This document shows positions 63,740 through 64,000 of a stretch of DNA of 64,000 nt, piece after piece. The DNA lies in NCBI GenBank assembly GCA_963801715.1, contig CAWDGB010000006.1:1-64000 (forward strand), in the 5' to 3' direction. Source of the DNA: CAVVJA01 sp963801715 (lineage in GTDB: Bacteria; Actinomycetota; Actinomycetes; Mycobacteriales; Jatrophihabitantaceae). Position numbers and translations under genes: made by a program. Position 1 is the first letter of the stretch; the number at the start of each line of letters is the position of its first letter. Below the pieces are notes generated by a model, which was given only the letters and a program-made list of their open reading frames with translations, ran no database searches and had not been told where the DNA came from.

Positions 63740-64000
63740 ATGATTTGTCGCATTCCGCGGAATGCGACTGGTAGTGCTTGGGCAGGTGATCTTCTGATCT
63801 TCAAGGCCGTACGTGAAGGCCGGCCCTATCCGGATCACGCCCTCTCGACCCGCGACTGGTCCAGCGTCCCGCCCCGCGCAGTCCGTCTCGACGAGCTGAT
63901 CACCACCCGCAAGGAACTGGCGCTCGACCAGTTGCTCGACGAGGACTCCACGTTTTACGGGGACTTGTTCCCCCATGCCGTGCAGTGGCAGGGCGACATC
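63740..64000 (+). CDS. conserved actinobacterial small protein divergent from hrcA (3' end outside window)
   Basis: The open frame encodes LIFKAVREGRPYPDHALSTR, DWSSVPPRAVRLDELITTRK, and DEDSTFYGDLFPHAVQWQGD up to the window edge. This is the form of a small conserved protein that sits opposite hrcA in mycobacteria and relatives. The start is unclear. ATG 63740 is in frame but would read through a 22-base palindrome. The conserved part begins near CTG 63794, just after a duplicated TGATCTTC that moves an upstream GTG (63787) out of frame. The correct start may be GTG 63787 with one copy of the duplication removed. Confidence 0.7.
   Translation, partial: MICRIPRNATGSAWAGDLLIFKAVREGRPYPDHALSTRDWSSVPPRAVRLDELITTRKELALDQLLDEDSTFYGDLFPHAVQWQGDI
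63747..63768. promoter_or_regulatory. 22-bp perfect palindrome between hrcA and the divergent gene
   Basis: The half-site GTCGCATTCCG is followed directly by its reverse complement, giving a 22-base perfect palindrome without a loop. It lies 26 bases before the conserved part of the plus-strand gene and 108 bases before the hrcA start. A loopless, even palindrome is typical of dimeric repressor sites. It could also fold as a hairpin. Confidence 0.55.

Noticed and set aside
1..64000. CRISPR arrays, rRNA genes, prophage or toxin-antitoxin modules
   Set aside because: I saw no regular short repeats with spacers, no rRNA sequence, and no phage structural genes or paired small toxin/antitoxin frames.

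Overview
The window is high-GC DNA from an actinobacterium. The right third keeps a gene order known across Actinomycetia: hrcA, dnaJ, rsmE, phoH, ybeY, a CBS/HlyC-type protein, a cytidine-deaminase-like protein, era, recO, uppS, glyS, dusB, ppdK, dgt, dnaG and tRNA-Asn. A DUF3349 protein, many GTG starts and possible leaderless promoters fit the same group. I cannot name the genus from sequence alone; a Mycobacteriales/Frankiales-type actinobacterium is a reasonable guess. Layout: (1) 1-6.8 kb is a mixed accessory region with a broken SARP/AfsR-like regulator, a secreted surface protein, an IS256 remnant, a tandem left-handed beta-helix protein, divergent tag and marR genes, and a Tat-exported metallo-beta-lactamase-fold protein. 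(2) 7.0-14.8 kb is a xyloside/xylose utilisation operon on the minus strand (lipoprotein binding protein, two permeases, GH31 alpha-xylosidase, xylose isomerase). It is divergent from a LacI-type regulator that is cut in half and joined to the C-terminal half of a Ser/Thr kinase. (3) 14.9-18.1 kb holds a DrrAB-type exporter co-oriented with a SnoaL-tailed sigma factor and a small acidic protein, followed by a complete IS256-family element. (4) 19.8-31.2 kb holds plus-strand genes: GNAT, UbiB/ABC1 kinase, GCS2-type ligase, DUF2252 protein, YihY/BrkB membrane protein, a fascin-like beta-trefoil protein and a secreted phosphoesterase. (5) 31.2-40.3 kb holds a beta-propeller lipid-anchored or membrane protein, a SulP-STAS transporter, a zinc-ribbon protein, an MFS symporter, a chemoreceptor-like protein that stops at HAMP, DUF3349, and several gene remnants. 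(6) 40.6-64 kb is the conserved housekeeping block, almost all on the minus strand. A technical theme runs through the window. Nine genes, including dnaJ, are interrupted by one apparent extra base, almost always in a short G/C or T run, and each becomes full length if that base is removed. All shifts go the same way, which points to sequencing or consensus error more than to real decay, so I annotate most of them as single CDSs with the shift noted. True decay is better supported for the LacI/kinase chimera, the ArsR, SDR and IS256 fragments, and a 49-bp IS3-like element reduced to its two ends. The most interesting functional grouping is the UbiB kinase, GCS2 ligase, DUF2252 and YihY run at 20.4-27.5 kb, which combines two kinase-fold proteins with a carboxylate-amine ligase and has no obvious assigned pathway.
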